Of a stretch of DNA of 64,000 nucleotides, positions 7,744-17,403 are shown one piece after another. Source of the DNA: Polaribacter sp. NJDZ03 (GTDB lineage Bacteria; Bacteroidota; Bacteroidia; Flavobacteriales; Flavobacteriaceae). The first letter of the stretch is position 1. Each line of letters begins with the position of its first letter. The notes under the pieces were generated by a model. The model did no database searches and was not told the DNA's origin. It saw only the letters and a list, made by a program, of their open reading frames with translations. Position numbers and translations under genes: made by a program. The stretch lies in NCBI RefSeq assembly GCF_019263805.1, contig NZ_CP079195.1:27501-91500 (forward strand), read 5' to 3'.

Positions 7744-10700
7744 TTATTTTGTCAACCAGTTTTTAGCATTTACAAAAGCTTCTAACCAAGGAGATACTTC
7801 ATCTTTTCTTCCGGCTGGGTAATTTGCCCAGTTCCATTGAAAAGTAGAACGCTCTATATGAGGCATTGTAACTAAATGTCTACCAGACTTATCAGACAAC
7901 ATTGCAGTATTAAAATCTGATCCATTTGGGTTATTAGGATATCCTTTATAACCATATTTTGCAACAATATTATAATTTGCTTCTGCTTCTGGTAAGTTAA
8001 ATTTTCCTTCACCATGAGAAATCCAAACACCTAATTCCGTACCCGCTAAACTAGATAGCATAACAGAGTTATTTTCTTGAATTTTTACAGAAGTAAAAGA
8101 ACTTTCATGCTTCATAGAATCATTATGAACTAATTTACCATGTACTTTATGATCTGGATTTATTAAATCTAATTCCATCCATAATTGAGCTCCATTACAA
8201 ATACCAACAGACAAGGTATCTTCTCTTTTAAAGAAGTTCTTTAACGCTGTATTTGCTTTTTCATTGTACTTAAATGCTCCAGCCCAACCTTTTGCAGAAC
8301 CTAAAACATCTGAGTTAGAGAAACCACCGACAGCACCAATAAATTGAATATCTTCTAATGTTTCACGACCAGAAATTAAATCTGTCATGTGTACATCTTT
8401 CACTTCAAAACCAGCTAAATACATTGCATTAGCCATTTCACGTTCAGAATTTGAACCTTTTTCACGGATAATTGCAGCTTTTGGACGAGATTGCTTCGTT
8501 CCTCTCGCAATGACAGGAAGTTTACCTGTAAAGTTCTCAGGAAATTTATACGTTAAAGGTTGATTCTTATAATTATCAAATCTGTCTTGAGCTAAGTTAT
8601 TAGCGGTTTGTTTACTGTCTAATAAAAAAGAAGTTTTATACCAAACATCTCTCATTTCTGTAACATCAAAAGAGAAATTATCTTCGTTGTTTTTAATGTT
8701 TACTGTTCCTGAATTATTAGCAGTACCAATATTAAAAAATTCAACATTATTTTCTGATAAAATATTTTCTACAGAAGCATCTGCTTGGAAAACAATTCCT
8801 GAATTTTCAGCAAATAATACTTTAATAGAATCTTCTTCATTTAAAGCAGTAATATTAAAATCGGCTCCTAAATTTACATCAGCAAAACACATTTCTAACA
8901 ACGTTGTAATGAAACCACCAGAAGCAACATCGTGTCCGGCAGTAATTTTATCGTCTTTAATTAAGTTTTGAATTGTATTAAATGTATTTTTTACAAAAGC
9001 ACTGTTTTTAACATCAGGAGCTTCATTTCCAATAGTATTTAAAACTTGGTGGAAAGAACTTCCTCCTAATTTAAACTCATCTTGAGAAATATTAATATAG
9101 TAGATATTTCCTCCATCTACTTTTAAAAGAGGTTCAACAACTTTGCTAATTGCGTTACAGTTTCCTGCAGCAGAAATTATAACTGTTCCTGGTGCAATTA
9201 CTTCATCGTCTCCATATTTTTGTTTCATAGATAAAGAATCTTTCCCGGTAGGAACATTGATTCCTAATTCTATAGAGAAATCAGATACTGCTTTTACAGC
9301 TTTGTATAAACGCGCATCTTCACCTTCATTTTTACAAGGCCACATCCAGTTTGCAGATAAAGAAACTGAATCTAAATTATCTTTTAAAGGTGCCCAGATT
9401 AAGTTGGTTAAAGATTCTGTAATTGCATTTCTACTTCCTGCAGCAGGATCTATTAATGCAGCAATAGGAGAGTGCCCTATTGAAGTAGCAACTCCTTCTT
9501 TTCCTTTATAATCTAACGCCATTACACCAACGTTATTTAACGGAATTTGTAACGGACCAACACATTGTTGTTTGGCAACTTTACCACCAACACAACGGTC
9601 TACTTTATTTGTTAACCAGTCTTTAGAAGCCACTGCCTCTAATTGTAAAACCTGAGATAAATAGTTTTTAAAATTCTTAACTTTATATCTAGAATTTTTA
9701 TAATTTCTAACAACTGTTTTGTCTGTTAAAATAGTTTTAGGAGAAGAACCAAACATGTCTTCCAAGGCTAAATCCATAGGTTTGTCACCTTTTGTTTTAG
9801 ACTCAAAAGTAAAACGATTGTCTCCAGTTACCTCACCAACAGTGTACATTGGCGAACGCTCACGTTCTGCAATTTTCTGTAAAGTATCTATATGTTTTTC
9901 AGCAATAACTAAGCCCATTCTTTCTTGAGATTCGTTACCAATAATTTCTTTTGCAGATAGCGTAGGATCTCCAACAGGTAAAGCGTCTAAATCTATTTTA
10001 CCACCAGTCTCTTCTACTAATTCTGATAAACAATTTAAATGTCCACCAGCTCCATGATCGTGAATAGAAACAATAAAGTTTTCTTCACTTTCTACCATTC
10101 CACGAACCGCATTTGCAGCACGTTTTTGCATTTCTGGATTAGATCGTTGAACGGCGTTTAACTCGATACCAGAATCTAATGCACCAGTATCTGCAGATGA
10201 AACTGCAGCACCACCCATTCCAATTCTGTAGTTTTCTCCACCAAGAATTACAATTTTATCACCTTCTTTTGGTGTGTCTTTTAAAGCCTGATCTGCTTTT
10301 CCATAACCAATTCCACCAGCTTGCATAATTACTTTATCAAAACCAAGTTTTCTTGCAGGTGAATCACTTACAGAAGAATTTTCTTTATGTTCAAAAGTTA
10401 ATACAGAACCAGTAATTAATGGTTGTCCAAATTTGTTTCCAAAATCTGATGCTCCATTAGATGCTTTTATTAAAATATCCATAGGAGTTTGGTATAACCA
10501 ATCTCTAGCTTCAAATTTATGCTCCCAATATCTATTTTCTTCTAAACGAGAATAGGAAGTCATGTAAACTGCTGTTCCTGCCAAAGGTAAAGATCCTTTT
10601 CCACCAGCAAGTCTATCTCTAATTTCTCCACCAGCACCTGTTGCTGCTCCGTTAAAAGGTTCAACTGTTGTTGGGAAGTTATGCGTTTCTGCTTTTATTG

Positions 10701-11427
10701 AAATAACAGATTCAAAATCTTCAGTTTGATAAAAGTCTGGTTTATCCGCCGTTTTAGGTGCAAATTGTTCTACTTTAGGTCCTTTTACAAAGGCAACATT
10801 GTCTTTATATGCAGAAACAATATCGTTAGGAAACTGTTTAGACGTTTCTTTTATCAGATTGAAAAGGGAAGAAGGTTGTTCTTCTCCATCAATAATAAAT
10901 GTTCCGCCAAATATTTTATGTCTACAGTGCTCTGAGTTTACTTGGCTAAAACCAAATACTTCAGAGTCTGTTAATTTTCTAACAATTTTAGTAGCAACAC
11001 TTTCTAGATATTCAACTTCTTCGTTACTTAAAGACAATCCTTCTTGATTGTTGTAGGCAGCAATATCTTCAATATCTAAAATTGCTTCTGGTTTAATTTC
11101 TATTGTGAATGAATCTTGAGTTAGTTTCTTGAATTTCTCAGAAATCATTGGATCAAAATCAGAAAATTTTTCTGTAGAAGCTGTAAATTCTTCAATTCTT
11201 ATAATATCTGAAATCCCCATATTCTGAGTGATTTCTACAGCATTTGTACTCCAAGGAGTAATCATTGCAGCTCTTGGGCCAACAAAAAATGCATTTATTG
11301 TTGTTTCTTCTATTTTTGGTTGATCGGCAAATAACCAAGTCAATTTAGCAATAGTTTCTGTAGTTAATTTTTCTGATGTTTGAACAGCGAATACTTTGCT
11401 GTTTATATTTCCAAAGAAATGAATCAT
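7744..11427 (-). CDS. purL: Phosphoribosylformylglycinamidine synthase, single-chain form
   Basis: 1227 aa, full length for the large single-chain PurL. It converts FGAR, glutamine and ATP to FGAM in purine synthesis. Visible landmarks are the N-terminal PurS-like domain, VFGFSQVNSEHCRHKIFGG near residue 160, the SIKAETHNFPTTVEPFNGAATGAGGEIRD stretch near 245-275, and a C-terminal glutaminase domain with the nucleophile in GICNGAQLW (about residue 1077) and PHIERSTFQW further on. The oddity is the linker before the glutaminase domain (about residues 967-978). It reads PVIARGTKQSR, which is the translation of a short palindromic genomic repeat. The reading frame is intact and both flanks look normal, so the enzyme is probably functional. 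The start is supported by a -7 box 35 bp upstream. Confidence 0.97.
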   Translation of the reverse strand: MIHFFGNINSKVFAVQTSEKLTTETIAKLTWLFADQPKIEETTINAFFVGPRAAMITPWSTNAVEITQNMGISDIIRIEEFTASTEKFSDFDPMISEKFKKLTQDSFTIEIKPEAILDIEDIAAYNNQEGLSLSNEEVEYLESVATKIVRKLTDSEVFGFSQVNSEHCRHKIFGGTFIIDGEEQPSSLFNLIKETSKQFPNDIVSAYKDNVAFVKGPKVEQFAPKTADKPDFYQTEDFESVISIKAETHNFPTTVEPFNGAATGAGGEIRDRLAGGKGSLPLAGTAVYMTSYSRLEENRYWEHKFEARDWLYQTPMDILIKASNGASDFGNKFGQPLITGSVLTFEHKENSSVSDSPARKLGFDKVIMQAGGIGYGKADQALKDTPKEGDKIVILGGENYRIGMGGAAVSSADTGALDSGIELNAVQRSNPEMQKRAANAVRGMVESEENFIVSIHDHGAGGHLNCLSELVEETGGKIDLDALPVGDPTLSAKEIIGNESQERMGLVIAEKHIDTLQKIAERERSPMYTVGEVTGDNRFTFESKTKGDKPMDLALEDMFGSSPKTILTDKTVVRNYKNSRYKVKNFKNYLSQVLQLEAVASKDWLTNKVDRCVGGKVAKQQCVGPLQIPLNNVGVMALDYKGKEGVATSIGHSPIAALIDPAAGSRNAITESLTNLIWAPLKDNLDSVSLSANWMWPCKNEGEDARLYKAVKAVSDFSIELGINVPTGKDSLSMKQKYGDDEVIAPGTVIISAAGNCNAISKVVEPLLKVDGGNIYYINISQDEFKLGGSSFHQVLNTIGNEAPDVKNSAFVKNTFNTIQNLIKDDKITAGHDVASGGFITTLLEMCFADVNLGADFNITALNEEDSIKVLFAENSGIVFQADASVENILSENNVEFFNIGTANNSGTVNIKNNEDNFSFDVTEMRDVWYKTSFLLDSKQTANNLAQDRFDNYKNQPLTYKFPENFTGKLPVIARGTKQSRPKAAIIREKGSNSEREMANAMYLAGFEVKDVHMTDLISGRETLEDIQFIGAVGGFSNSDVLGSAKGWAGAFKYNEKANTALKNFFKREDTLSVGICNGAQLWMELDLINPDHKVHGKLVHNDSMKHESSFTSVKIQENNSVMLSSLAGTELGVWISHGEGKFNLPEAEANYNIVAKYGYKGYPNNPNGSDFNTAMLSDKSGRHLVTMPHIERSTFQWNWANYPAGRKDEVSPWLEAFVNAKNWLTK
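8485..8516 (-). repeat. Short palindromic repeat inserted in frame within purL
   Basis: On the minus strand the core reads TGTCATTGCGAGAGGAACG followed by AAGCAATCTCG. The arms ATTGC and GCAAT flank it. From memory this matches a short dispersed repeat of Bacteroidota and some other genomes (cattgcgaggaacgaagcaat). It lies in the linker between the synthetase and glutaminase domains and adds roughly 8-11 codons. Confidence 0.7.
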
Positions 11428-11461
11428 TATTATATTTTATTTGGGTGTTGTTGTAAAAATG

Positions 11462-11469
11462 CAAATTTA
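11462..11469 (-). promoter_or_regulatory. -7 promoter box TAAATTTG of purL
   Basis: Exact TAnnTTTG match on the minus strand, 34 bp before the purL ATG. No convincing -33 box at the usual spacing was seen. Confidence 0.6.
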
Positions 11470-11539
11470 CTTTTTTTCAATTTAATACTAATGATTTAAT
11501 TTACTGAAATTTAAGAGTTATTCACGAGGTTATAAACCA

Positions 11540-11571
11540 AAAAAAAAGACCGCCGAAGCAGTCTTTTTTTA
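11540..11571 (-). terminator. Intrinsic terminator of the nuclease pair
   Basis: AAAAAAAGAC / GTCTTTTTTT outer stem with a short GC inner stem (gc-cgaa-gc), T-rich on the minus strand. Located 15 bp past the stop of the downstream nuclease gene. Confidence 0.8.
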
Positions 11572-11585
11572 AGTTGATAGGGAAA

Positions 11586-13649
11586 TTAATTCTTTATCAA
11601 TTTTTTTGTAATAGATTGATTGTCAGAATTTATTTTTACTAAATAGATTCCTTTAGTTAAATTAGAAGTATCTACACTATTATTTTTTTGGTTTAGAGTC
11701 GCTTTTTTTATCAACTTACCTAAAACATTGTACATCTTAACCTCTGCACTTTCTGTTATTTTAAAATAAACTGTATTACCATCTGTTGGGTTTGGGTACA
11801 TTTTAAAGGAGTTAAATACGTCTTCTTCTGTACTTAAAGTAGAATAACACGTCCAAGATAAATCATCGATTATTACACGATCACCTCCAGAAGTAGATTC
11901 ACTAATTGAAACTATAACATTACCATATATATTTATATTTGAAATTGTTGTTGTTTGAATTTCATCTCCATAAGGTAATGTACCTTTTTTAACTCCGTTT
12001 ACAAATACATCTAAGTTTCCAGTACCACCACTAAAAGCACGTAAAGTTGAAGCTGTTAAACTTCCAATACCATTTGCAAAGGTAGATGATGTTAGAGATC
12101 CTATTTTAGAATCTCTAACATCTATAGCAACAGCTTTACCGTTTAAAGTAGCTTCTTTATCCGATCTAGATTTTACAGCAGTCCAATCGATACCATTATC
12201 TCCTGTCCACGTAAAAGTAGAGTACGAACTACCTTTGTCTGGCACTTTATCAAAAGTCTCAGTAGCACAAGTTGATGATGCTACTGTTGTAGTAGCGCTT
12301 ACTTCTGTAGATTTAGCAGATACATTATTTGCAATATCTTTTGCGGAAATTGTTACACTATAAGTTGTATTTGGTGCTAAACCAATAGCTGTATAAGTTG
12401 TATTTGTACTGGTTCCGTTTAAAGCACCATCTACATAAACAGCATAACTTTCTACAGAAGAATCATCTGTGGAAGCAGACCAACTAACTTTAAAACTAGA
12501 GCCAGATTGATTAGTAATAGTAATACCTGTTGGTACAGTTGGAGGTGTAATATCTGTTAAAGTTGTTGCGTTTGCAGCTATTGATTGAGCAGATTTATTA
12601 TTTGCAATATCTTTAGCTAAAATAGTAATACTGTAAGCTGTACCAGTAGTTAAACTAGTTAAAGAGTATGTTGTATTTGCGGTGTTACCTTGTAAAACAC
12701 CATTTGCATAAACTTCATATTTTGTTACCGCTTCATTATCCGTAGAAGCTGTCCAAGAAGCATTAATAGAAGTTGATGTAATATTATTTAGTGTAACACT
12801 TGTTGGCACAGTTGGTGCCTCTGTATCTGGAGTTAAGTATATACCCCAAGAATCTAAAGCATTTTCTCCTCCCCAAATTCTTGTTGCTAAATAGGCATTG
12901 TCTATAAAAGGATTTCTGTTTCCTTGTGCGTAAGCTGCATTAGAATCATGATAAGCATTTCTTTGTCTTTCAAAATCTGATACAGGATCTTCTACGTTCC
13001 ATTCTAAGAATAAATCGATCATTTCATCATCTGGCCCAACTAAGTTTCCAATACCAACACCCGTTGGTTTACATTGGTCTCCGTAACGAATATACATGTA
13101 CATAATTATTCTAGCAACATCACCTTTCCATTCATCACCAGGATACCAACCGCCATTTTGGTTACCAGCATTACCAGAACCATCAGCAAATTTAGTATTA
13201 CCTCTATTAGAGTTCATTTTTACATCAGAAGGACGTAAGTTGAATGCTTCCGCATAAGGTGGGCCGCTTTTACCAGTTTTTTCAAGTTTTGGGTTTGCCA
13301 ATGAGTTTGCATAAGTATGTTCTCTGTTCCAATCTGTACCCGTATTACCACCATTTAAAGATTTACTTCTGGTTCTATCTGTTATATAGTCTCCATCAGT
13401 ATCATTATATCCGTAAATAAGTAAAACATTATCCTCATTTGTAGGGTCTACATCTGTAATTTTACTGGCTTCCCAAATACCAGGAGTATAGCTTAAAAAG
13501 TTTGTATGAGCAGCAGCTGTTTTTACAGCTAATTCATCTTTTAGTTCTAGTTCAGATTTTGTTAAATCTACATCGTTATAATAAGATTCTGCTTGTGCAT
13601 TTATTAAAAATGAAGAGAATAATAAAAGTATAAGTAATGTTTTTTTCAT
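11586..13649 (-). CDS. Secreted endonuclease I-type nuclease with FN3 domains and T9SS sorting signal
   Basis: 687 aa. Signal peptide about 1-20 (LLILLLFSSFLINAQA). Residues ~22-270 are an EndA/NucM-like endonuclease I domain: WNREHTYANSLA holds the likely catalytic His, FNLRPSDVKMNSNRGNTKF holds the metal or substrate residues, and EWKGDVARIIMYMYIRYG and QGNRNPFIDNAYLATRIW complete the family pattern. Two fibronectin type III domains follow (about 276-363 and 366-453), then a beta-rich region (460-600) and a C-terminal type-A sorting domain (MYPNPTDGNTVYF... to KKLIKN). The protein should be exported by T9SS and degrade extracellular DNA or RNA. It lies 33 bp downstream of a paralogue on the same strand, so the two are likely co-transcribed. 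Confidence 0.93.
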   Translation of the reverse strand: MKKTLLILLLFSSFLINAQAESYYNDVDLTKSELELKDELAVKTAAAHTNFLSYTPGIWEASKITDVDPTNEDNVLLIYGYNDTDGDYITDRTRSKSLNGGNTGTDWNREHTYANSLANPKLEKTGKSGPPYAEAFNLRPSDVKMNSNRGNTKFADGSGNAGNQNGGWYPGDEWKGDVARIIMYMYIRYGDQCKPTGVGIGNLVGPDDEMIDLFLEWNVEDPVSDFERQRNAYHDSNAAYAQGNRNPFIDNAYLATRIWGGENALDSWGIYLTPDTEAPTVPTSVTLNNITSTSINASWTASTDNEAVTKYEVYANGVLQGNTANTTYSLTSLTTGTAYSITILAKDIANNKSAQSIAANATTLTDITPPTVPTGITITNQSGSSFKVSWSASTDDSSVESYAVYVDGALNGTSTNTTYTAIGLAPNTTYSVTISAKDIANNVSAKSTEVSATTTVASSTCATETFDKVPDKGSSYSTFTWTGDNGIDWTAVKSRSDKEATLNGKAVAIDVRDSKIGSLTSSTFANGIGSLTASTLRAFSGGTGNLDVFVNGVKKGTLPYGDEIQTTTISNINIYGNVIVSISESTSGGDRVIIDDLSWTCYSTLSTEEDVFNSFKMYPNPTDGNTVYFKITESAEVKMYNVLGKLIKKATLNQKNNSVDTSNLTKGIYLVKINSDNQSITKKLIKN

Positions 13650-13682
13650 GTGTTTTATGTTTTATTGAGTTTGAAAAATAAT

Positions 13683-15890
13683 TTAGTTTTTAATCAATTT
13701 TTTAGTGATAAATTGTTTGTCAGAATTAATTTTAAGTAAGTAAACACTTTTAGATAAGGCAGGTATGTCAATTTTATTTTTACTTTTTGTAACATTAACA
13801 GATTTTACTAATTTTCCTAAAACAGTATAAATATGAATCGTAGCATCTTCTTTAACACTAAAATAGATGCTATTTCCATCTGTTGGGTTTGGAAACATTT
13901 TAAAAGTTTTAAAAGTATTTTTAGAAGTACTTAAAGTAGAAGTAAAACTACCAAATCCATCAGCAGTGTTTGCAGGAAAAGAAGTCCATTCTTCTTGTAA
14001 ATCGAAAGTGGTATTTGGACCACTGATATTTCCATTTCTTCTTAAAGTTTTATTTGTGGCAAAACTAGAATCGCTACCAAATACACCTATAATATCTATT
14101 AATACGTCGTTCTTAAACAAACCAATGGCATCATTTCCCGTAAAGTTAACAGGTTGCCCCCAAACATTATCTTCTATAACTGGCTGTACTAAGTCTACTT
14201 GACCATTTGGATTAGAGGTAGAGTAAGGTTGCAATTGAGGTATATCATTTTTACCGTTTCCTATTACAAATACGTCTCCGGGAACAACATTTTTAACTGT
14301 TCCATTATCTAATGCTAATGGAGTTGTCCAGTCAGATGCACCATTTCTGTCTAATTTTATAACATAACCAGATAGGTCTACGGTACCTCCTGTTAAATTA
14401 ACAATTTCTAAGGCCTTATTTGTTCCTCCATCACCTTCAAAATATTCAGAAAAGAATAATTCAGAAGCAACACCTCCAGAAATACCGTCTGTTGTAGTAG
14501 CATTTACAGAAGCACTTTGTTCAGATTTATTATTGTCTTTATCTTTAGCTAAAACAGTAAGAGTATAGGTAGTTGATGTTGTTAAACCAGTAACAGCATA
14601 GGTTGTTGCTGCAGAAGTAGCTTTGAAAGTACCATCAACAAAAATATCATAACCAGCTACTTCATTATTGTCTGTAGCTGCAGACCAATTTAAGTTAAAA
14701 GAACTATCGGTTATATCTGTAATTGTGATGTTTGTAGGCACCGATGGTGGAGTAGTATCTGCTAAGGTTTTACTTGAAACAATAGCACTTGCTTCAGATT
14801 TATTAATTAAATCTTTAGCGATTACTTTAAAATTGTAGGTAGTATTTGTTTCTAAACCAGTAATAGTAGCAGAAGTTGTTGATGTCTGTTTTGCTAAAAC
14901 ATCATTCACATAAACTTGATATCCTGTAACACCAATATTATCTGTAGAAACTGCCCATGAAATATCTATTGTTGTTAAAGTAATGTTGCTTAAAGTAACA
15001 TTCTTGGGTTTGCTTGGTGCTTCAGTATCGCTACTTGTGTAGATTCCCCAAGTATCTTCTGCATTATCTCCTCCCCAAATTCTAGTAGCTAAAAATGGAT
15101 TGTCTATAAACGGATTTCTATTTCCTTGTGCGTAGGTATTAGACGTGTTTTCGTGATATATATTTCTCCTTTTTTCAATACCTGAAACAGGATCTTCTCT
15201 ATTCCATTTTAAGAATAAATCGATCATTTCATCTGGTGTAAATTGAGTGTCACCAACTCCAACATTTGTTGGTAAACACTGACTACCATAACGAAGGTAC
15301 ATGTACATTATTATTCTAGAAACATCACCTTTCCATTCGTCTCCAGGATACCAACCTCTTGTTTTTGGACCATCAGGACCATTGTAAGTAATATTTGAAC
15401 GAGAAGAGTTACCTGAACCCAAAGCAAATTTGTAATTATTTCTTGCTGAGTTTCTACTTTTATCCGCTGGTCTTAGATTATGCGCATCTGTACCTGGACC
15501 GGGGTTATTGGTTTCTAAGCTAGGAATTGCAAGTGATTTAGAAAAAACATGTTCTCTGTTCCATACAAATGTAGCACCTGTAGCACCATCTTGCAAAGTG
15601 TTATTTCTTGATTTATCATTAGTTTCATCGTCATCAATACCATCTTCCCAACCGTAAATTAAAACAACATTGTCTGGTTCTGCGGTATCTAGATCTGTAA
15701 TTTTAGAAGCTTCCCAAACACCAGGTGTATAGCTTAACATATTAGAATGCGTGCTAATAATTTTTGCAGCTAAAGCGTCTTTTAAAGCAATACCAGTTAG
15801 TTGTAGATTTACATCGTCGTAATAATCTTCTTGAGAAAAAGATATAAAAGATGTAACTGTTAAAATAAAAAAAAGTAGTTTTTTTACCAT
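13683..15890 (-). CDS. Secreted endonuclease I-type nuclease with FN3, lamin-tail-like domain and T9SS sorting signal
   Basis: 735 aa. Signal peptide about 1-19 (LLFFILTVTSFISFSQ). The endonuclease I domain (about 20-290) has WNREHVFSKSLA, HNLRPADKSRNSARNNYKFA, EWKGDVSRIIMYMYLRYG and QGNRNPFIDNPFLATRIW, closely parallel to the downstream gene. Two FN3 domains lie at about 290-376 and 380-466. Residues ~473-640 look like a lamin-tail domain (FFSEYFEGDGGTNKALEIVN...DLSGYVIKLDRNG), which is common in secreted nucleases. The C-terminus is a T9SS type-A sorting domain (FKMFPNPTDGNSIYF... KKLIKN). It is the first gene of a two-gene unit with 11586-13649. The main difference between the two proteins is the module between FN3 and the sorting domain. 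Confidence 0.93.
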   Translation of the reverse strand: MVKKLLFFILTVTSFISFSQEDYYDDVNLQLTGIALKDALAAKIISTHSNMLSYTPGVWEASKITDLDTAEPDNVVLIYGWEDGIDDDETNDKSRNNTLQDGATGATFVWNREHVFSKSLAIPSLETNNPGPGTDAHNLRPADKSRNSARNNYKFALGSGNSSRSNITYNGPDGPKTRGWYPGDEWKGDVSRIIMYMYLRYGSQCLPTNVGVGDTQFTPDEMIDLFLKWNREDPVSGIEKRRNIYHENTSNTYAQGNRNPFIDNPFLATRIWGGDNAEDTWGIYTSSDTEAPSKPKNVTLSNITLTTIDISWAVSTDNIGVTGYQVYVNDVLAKQTSTTSATITGLETNTTYNFKVIAKDLINKSEASAIVSSKTLADTTPPSVPTNITITDITDSSFNLNWSAATDNNEVAGYDIFVDGTFKATSAATTYAVTGLTTSTTYTLTVLAKDKDNNKSEQSASVNATTTDGISGGVASELFFSEYFEGDGGTNKALEIVNLTGGTVDLSGYVIKLDRNGASDWTTPLALDNGTVKNVVPGDVFVIGNGKNDIPQLQPYSTSNPNGQVDLVQPVIEDNVWGQPVNFTGNDAIGLFKNDVLIDIIGVFGSDSSFATNKTLRRNGNISGPNTTFDLQEEWTSFPANTADGFGSFTSTLSTSKNTFKTFKMFPNPTDGNSIYFSVKEDATIHIYTVLGKLVKSVNVTKSKNKIDIPALSKSVYLLKINSDKQFITKKLIKN

Positions 15891-15972
15891 CTATAATGAA
15901 ATTAAAAAATAAATACTTTCTTTTTTAGCAATTTAAGGGTTACATCAGCAATAAATATAACCCTTTGTTGTA

Positions 15973-17184
15973 TTATTTTCTTTCTAAAAGTGCCATATAA
16001 AATCCGTCGAAACCAGAAATATGCGCTAACACTTTTTTATCTGAGACAAAGGTAAAGTCTTTTCCGGCATCTGATGTTAAGAAATGATTAACTTGCTCTT
16101 GGTTTTCAGAAGGTAATACAGAACAAGTAGCGTACACCATTTTTCCACCTGGTTTAACCATTGTAGAATATTGCTGTAATACGTCTTGTTGAATTTTTTT
16201 AATGTTTTCTATAAATTCTGGTTGTAATTTCCATTTAGAATCTGGGTTTCTACGGATAACACCTAAACCAGAACAAGGAGCATCAATTAAAACTCTGTCT
16301 GCTTTACCTTGTAATTTTTTAATAGGTTTTGTAGAATCAATTACACGCATATCTATGTTATGTGCTTTGTTTCTCTTTGCTCTCACTTTTAATTTACGCA
16401 ATTTACTTTCGTAAATATCCATGGCAATAATTTGTCCTTTATTTTCCATTAAAGCAGATAAATGCAAAGTTTTACCTCCAGCACCTGCACAAGTATCAAT
16501 AACTTTCATACCTGGTTTTACGTCTAAATAGGCAGCAACAAGTTGCGATGATGCATCTTGAACTTCAAAATAACCACTATGAAAAGCTTCCGTTTTAAAA
16601 ACATTTGCTCTTTCTGGTAGAATTAAAGCATCTGGATGATTAGGAACAAATTCTGTTAATACATTTTCTGCTCTTAATTTCTTTTGAAGTGCTCCTCTAG
16701 TAATATTTAAGGTATTGGTTCTTAAAATTACACTTGCTTGTACATTTAAAGCCGCAATTTCTTTCGTCCAAATTTCTTCACCTAATTCTTTAGAACACAT
16801 TTCATCCATCCAATCTGGTATAGATTCTCTATATTTTCTTGTAGTAGATAATTCTGCAAAACGGCCTTTAATTCTTCTTTCTGGTACATCTCCAATTTGA
16901 TTCCAATCTGGTAAAGCAATTCCTCTTAGAATACACCATACAGAGAATAGTCTCCAAATATTATCTCTATCATACGGTGCTTTTACTTCTGCAATTTCTG
17001 CGTATAACCTGTTCCAACGAACAATGTCGTATATGGTTTCTGCTACAAATTTACGGTCTCTTGCTCCCCAACGTTTATCCCGTTTTAAAGCTTTTTCTAC
17101 AGCTTTGTCTGCATAAACACCTTCATTAAATATATCTCTTATGCTGTCAATAACTGCAAAAGTTAAGTTTCTGTGTAATCTCAT
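15973..17184 (-). CDS. RsmB/NOL1-type rRNA cytosine-C5 methyltransferase
   Basis: 403 aa from the ATG at 17184. An in-frame start at 17217 is possible, but a -7 box lies at 17207-17214, so the inner ATG is preferred. The N-terminal ~130 residues are a NusB-like RNA-binding domain (AVEKALKRDKRWGARDRKFVAETIYDIVRW). The C-terminal part is a SAM-dependent methyltransferase: DTCAGAGGKTLHLSA binds SAM, DAPCSGLGVIRRNPD carries the proline-cysteine motif, and YATCSVLPSENQEQV carries the catalytic cysteine. This is the RsmB-like class that makes m5C in 16S rRNA; the exact target base cannot be read from the sequence. Confidence 0.93.
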   Translation of the reverse strand: MRLHRNLTFAVIDSIRDIFNEGVYADKAVEKALKRDKRWGARDRKFVAETIYDIVRWNRLYAEIAEVKAPYDRDNIWRLFSVWCILRGIALPDWNQIGDVPERRIKGRFAELSTTRKYRESIPDWMDEMCSKELGEEIWTKEIAALNVQASVILRTNTLNITRGALQKKLRAENVLTEFVPNHPDALILPERANVFKTEAFHSGYFEVQDASSQLVAAYLDVKPGMKVIDTCAGAGGKTLHLSALMENKGQIIAMDIYESKLRKLKVRAKRNKAHNIDMRVIDSTKPIKKLQGKADRVLIDAPCSGLGVIRRNPDSKWKLQPEFIENIKKIQQDVLQQYSTMVKPGGKMVYATCSVLPSENQEQVNHFLTSDAGKDFTFVSDKKVLAHISGFDGFYMALLERK

Positions 17185-17206
17185 TATTTCATTTGAATAT
17201 AGGGCA

Positions 17207-17214
17207 CAAAGGTA
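17207..17214 (-). promoter_or_regulatory. -7 promoter box TACCTTTG of the rRNA methyltransferase gene
   Basis: Exact TAnnTTTG match on the minus strand, 22 bp before the chosen ATG at 17184. It excludes the longer start. Confidence 0.65.
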
Positions 17215-17354
17215 CAAAATCTGAGCAACGAATCAGTAGTTTTGATTCATTTTTAAACAAGGATTCATTTTATGAATGTTATGTAGTTTTTATAAAGGTT
17301 TATGCTTACTTTTTTTAGGCAATTGTTTATATATGTGAATGCGATTTATTATAT

Positions 17355-17403
17355 TAAAAAAGGAAAAGTTAAACTTATATAAGTTTAACTTTTCCTTTTT
17401 TAA
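17355..17403 (-). terminator. Very long perfect terminator hairpin
   Basis: The two arms, TTAAAAAAGGAAAAGTTAAA and its mirror TTTAACTTTTCCTTTTTTAA, extend to about 23 paired bases with almost no loop. The stop codon of the 52-aa gene lies inside the upstream arm. T and A runs make it usable in both directions; on the plus strand no gene precedes it. Confidence 0.8.

Noticed and set aside
8687..9511. Plus-strand frames opposite purL
   Set aside because: They are antisense to a clear purL reading frame with conserved motifs; no independent support.
15934..15970. Terminator after the rRNA methyltransferase gene
   Set aside because: AAGGGTTA / TAACCCTT can pair, but the loop is long and no T run follows on the minus strand.
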